Of a DNA stretch of 64,000 nucleotides, positions 62,552-64,000 are shown piece by piece (position 1 is the first letter of the stretch; each line of letters starts with the position of its first letter). The notes below the pieces were generated by a model, which worked only from the letters and a program-made list of their open reading frames with translations, ran no database searches and had not been told where the DNA came from. A program made the translations under genes and the position numbers. Origin of the DNA: Bacteriovoracaceae bacterium (lineage in GTDB: Bacteria; Bdellovibrionota; Bacteriovoracia; Bacteriovoracales; Bacteriovoracaceae); NCBI GenBank assembly GCA_029865945.1, contig JARXAH010000016.1:1-64000 (forward strand), given 5' to 3'.

Positions 62552-64000
62552 CTATTGACACGAGACCATGATTGAATATTTTGCTTTCTGCATTGCTGTA
62601 TTTTTTTCTTCACATGATGTGATTTGATAAGTGCCGTCAATATATTGTAATCCTATTGGACAAAAAGATTGGAAGTGATTGTAACCATAGTTGATGTTAT
62701 TTGCTTTGTAGTTCTCGAAGGCGAGATAAAACGATTGAATCGTTTCACAGAGGCTTGATGTCGTTTGATAAGGTGGAAAGGGAAAACCATTTTGCCCATG
62801 AGTAAAGGGAATGAGGATTGGTAGTTTTACTCCATTGTACTCAACCGTATTCCCGTAGGCGTTGAAAATTAACTTATTATTTTTTCCGATGGCGCCAAGA
62901 TCAGCTTTTCCTGTTTGAACTTGTGGGGCACAGGTGGGATTCAAGGTAGCAGAGGAGAGATTATTTTCTAATAGGAAATCAAAAACTTCTACGGGTGAGT
63001 TATTTACAAGTATCATTTGTGAATCTTTAAGCACCACGGAGTTACTTACTGGCACACAAGTTAATAACTTATATTTCATTTTAAATGATTTTGAAGTATT
63101 GGCAGCTATTTCTCCCACGTATTTTAATTCAGCGGATAATTTATCGTAGGAAATATTTGGATCATCTGCAGATAAAAAATCAAGCTGTGATGGCAATTGA
63201 TCCAGCATCGATGGATTTTTCCAAGTAAGGCCAGTTAAATTATTGATTGTGATTTTGAAGGTTACTTGACCTAAATTTATTTCGGTTTTTGTTTGCGTAA
63301 CGGCCTCTTTTGCAACGGAAAAATCTATACTGCCAACAAGTACCTTCGCACAATGTTGATTTCCTTGCTGTGGATATAGAGTGCTGATGATGCACGCTTG
63401 GACGTATTCTCCTGGCTGCGCTGTGTTTTTAGTCTTTGTTTCAAAATTGAAGCTATGGCAATCACCCGCATTTCCAGAAGCTGAAAAATTTTGAGAAATC
63501 TGGTGAAGGGGAAAATTGTTTAACCCATTGGCATAGGATAATTGATGAGATAACAACGCCTTTACTTCAACGGGTGGAGATACCGCTTTGGAACTTTTGT
63601 TACAGACGGTGGCCGTAAATTTTAAATTTGTACCAGGGTAAGTTATCATGGCATTAGGTTGCACTACAACTTCAAATTTTTCTTGCTCTGGGTATGGGTT
63701 ATTTGGATCACAAACTGGAGAATCTAGTGGTACAAGGGAAAAGTGATCAACCATTTGAAAATAATTTAGATTTTCGTACCTCTTAGGAATAACGAGTATT
63801 TTTTTTTGGGATTTATTAGGCGTAATAATCGCTTCAAGCTTTGTCCAAACTCCAAAAGGTTTAGAATAAGTTACTTCTGCTACGCTTTGTTGATCAGGAC
63901 TTGGTGTAAAAATTCCAAATAATGAAATCTCATCTAACAGAGAAATGAGTTTTGGGAAAGTATCTAAACTGATAGTAAATCCCTTTTCGAAAGGCACATT
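62552..64000 (-). CDS. Secreted surface protein with DUF11/CARDB-like repeats (partial)
   Basis: The last 481+ residues of a gene that enters from the right edge; the first codon seen is a GTG, but the frame stays open to the edge, so this is not taken as the start. Beta-rich, with IgG-like repeat features: PGTNLKFTATVCNKSSKAVSPPVEV and GQVTFKITINNLTGLTWKNP resemble DUF11/CARDB adhesion repeats. Many Cys. Probably extracellular or outer-membrane attached; function unknown. Confidence 0.65.
   Translation of the reverse strand, partial: NVPFEKGFTISLDTFPKLISLLDEISLFGIFTPSPDQQSVAEVTYSKPFGVWTKLEAIITPNKSQKKILVIPKRYENLNYFQMVDHFSLVPLDSPVCDPNNPYPEQEKFEVVVQPNAMITYPGTNLKFTATVCNKSSKAVSPPVEVKALLSHQLSYANGLNNFPLHQISQNFSASGNAGDCHSFNFETKTKNTAQPGEYVQACIISTLYPQQGNQHCAKVLVGSIDFSVAKEAVTQTKTEINLGQVTFKITINNLTGLTWKNPSMLDQLPSQLDFLSADDPNISYDKLSAELKYVGEIAANTSKSFKMKYKLLTCVPVSNSVVLKDSQMILVNNSPVEVFDFLLENNLSSATLNPTCAPQVQTGKADLGAIGKNNKLIFNAYGNTVEYNGVKLPILIPFTHGQNGFPFPPYQTTSSLCETIQSFYLAFENYKANNINYGYNHFQSFCPIGLQYIDGTYQITSCEEKNTAMQKAKYSIMVSCQ

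Overview
The window looks like a chromosomal segment of a predatory or Bdellovibrionota-type bacterium (Bdellovibrio/Bacteriovorax relatives). This is an inference from A+T-rich coding, a CarD regulator, ExbB/ExbD plus AgmX-type TonB-like genes, many secreted proteins of unknown family, and Shine-Dalgarno-led core genes. No rRNA, tRNA, CRISPR array or transposase was recognised.

Layout. (1) 0-6.8 kb, all minus strand: an energised envelope machine. It has two MotA/TolQ/ExbB proteins, two ExbD/TolR proteins, an FHA - transmembrane - Pro/Lys-rich linker - AgmX/TonB-like protein and small membrane proteins. A near-identical partial second copy of one exbB lies at the left edge. (2) 6.9-27.1 kb: a metalloprotease, a DEAD-box helicase, paralogous secreted proteins, YidD, DUF2797, DUF218, RidA, a beta-lactamase-like hydrolase, Dus, bacterioferritin with its ferredoxin, a GYF_2 membrane protein and a ureohydrolase. 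(3) 27.2-35.9 kb: core metabolism and translation (MBL hydrolase, sucC-sucD-ndk, carD, gltX-cysS, photolyase-like protein).

(4) 35.9-41.05 kb, minus strand, visibly A+T-richer: the most novel candidate. It is a compact operon-like group. It starts with a 26-residue peptide ORF whose first half resembles a class III lanthipeptide leader and whose second half is Ser/Thr-rich without Cys. A stand-alone LanM-type (DUF4135) dehydratase follows, split by one base at a T7 run. Next come a fusion of an MFS transporter with an oligopeptide-binding (SBP_bac_5) domain, and a sensor histidine kinase. The junctions are TGATG, ATGA and 16 nt. I propose an undescribed RiPP-like system: precursor, Ser/Thr phosphorylation/dehydration, export and capture, sensing.

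(5) 41.6-62.4 kb: an accessory island. It holds six AAA ATPase - winged helix - DUF4143 (PD-(D/E)XK-like) genes that fall into three paralogous pairs. Around them are HigBA, orphan antitoxins, Fic, HEPN/MNT, a nucleotidyltransferase remnant, a Thr/Pro-rich lipoprotein and a Gly-rich exported protein. Five of the ATPase genes and one winged-helix gene have a sigma70-type promoter ending only 5-9 nt before the start codon (predicted leaderless mRNA). In most of these, a gene-specific palindrome overlaps the promoter, which suggests that each unit represses itself. Several genes in regions 4 and 5 carry single-base frameshifts that adding one base to a homopolymer would repair.

(6) 62.4-64 kb: a structured dispersed repeat, also present at 1.0-1.13 kb, and the 3' part of a large surface protein gene.
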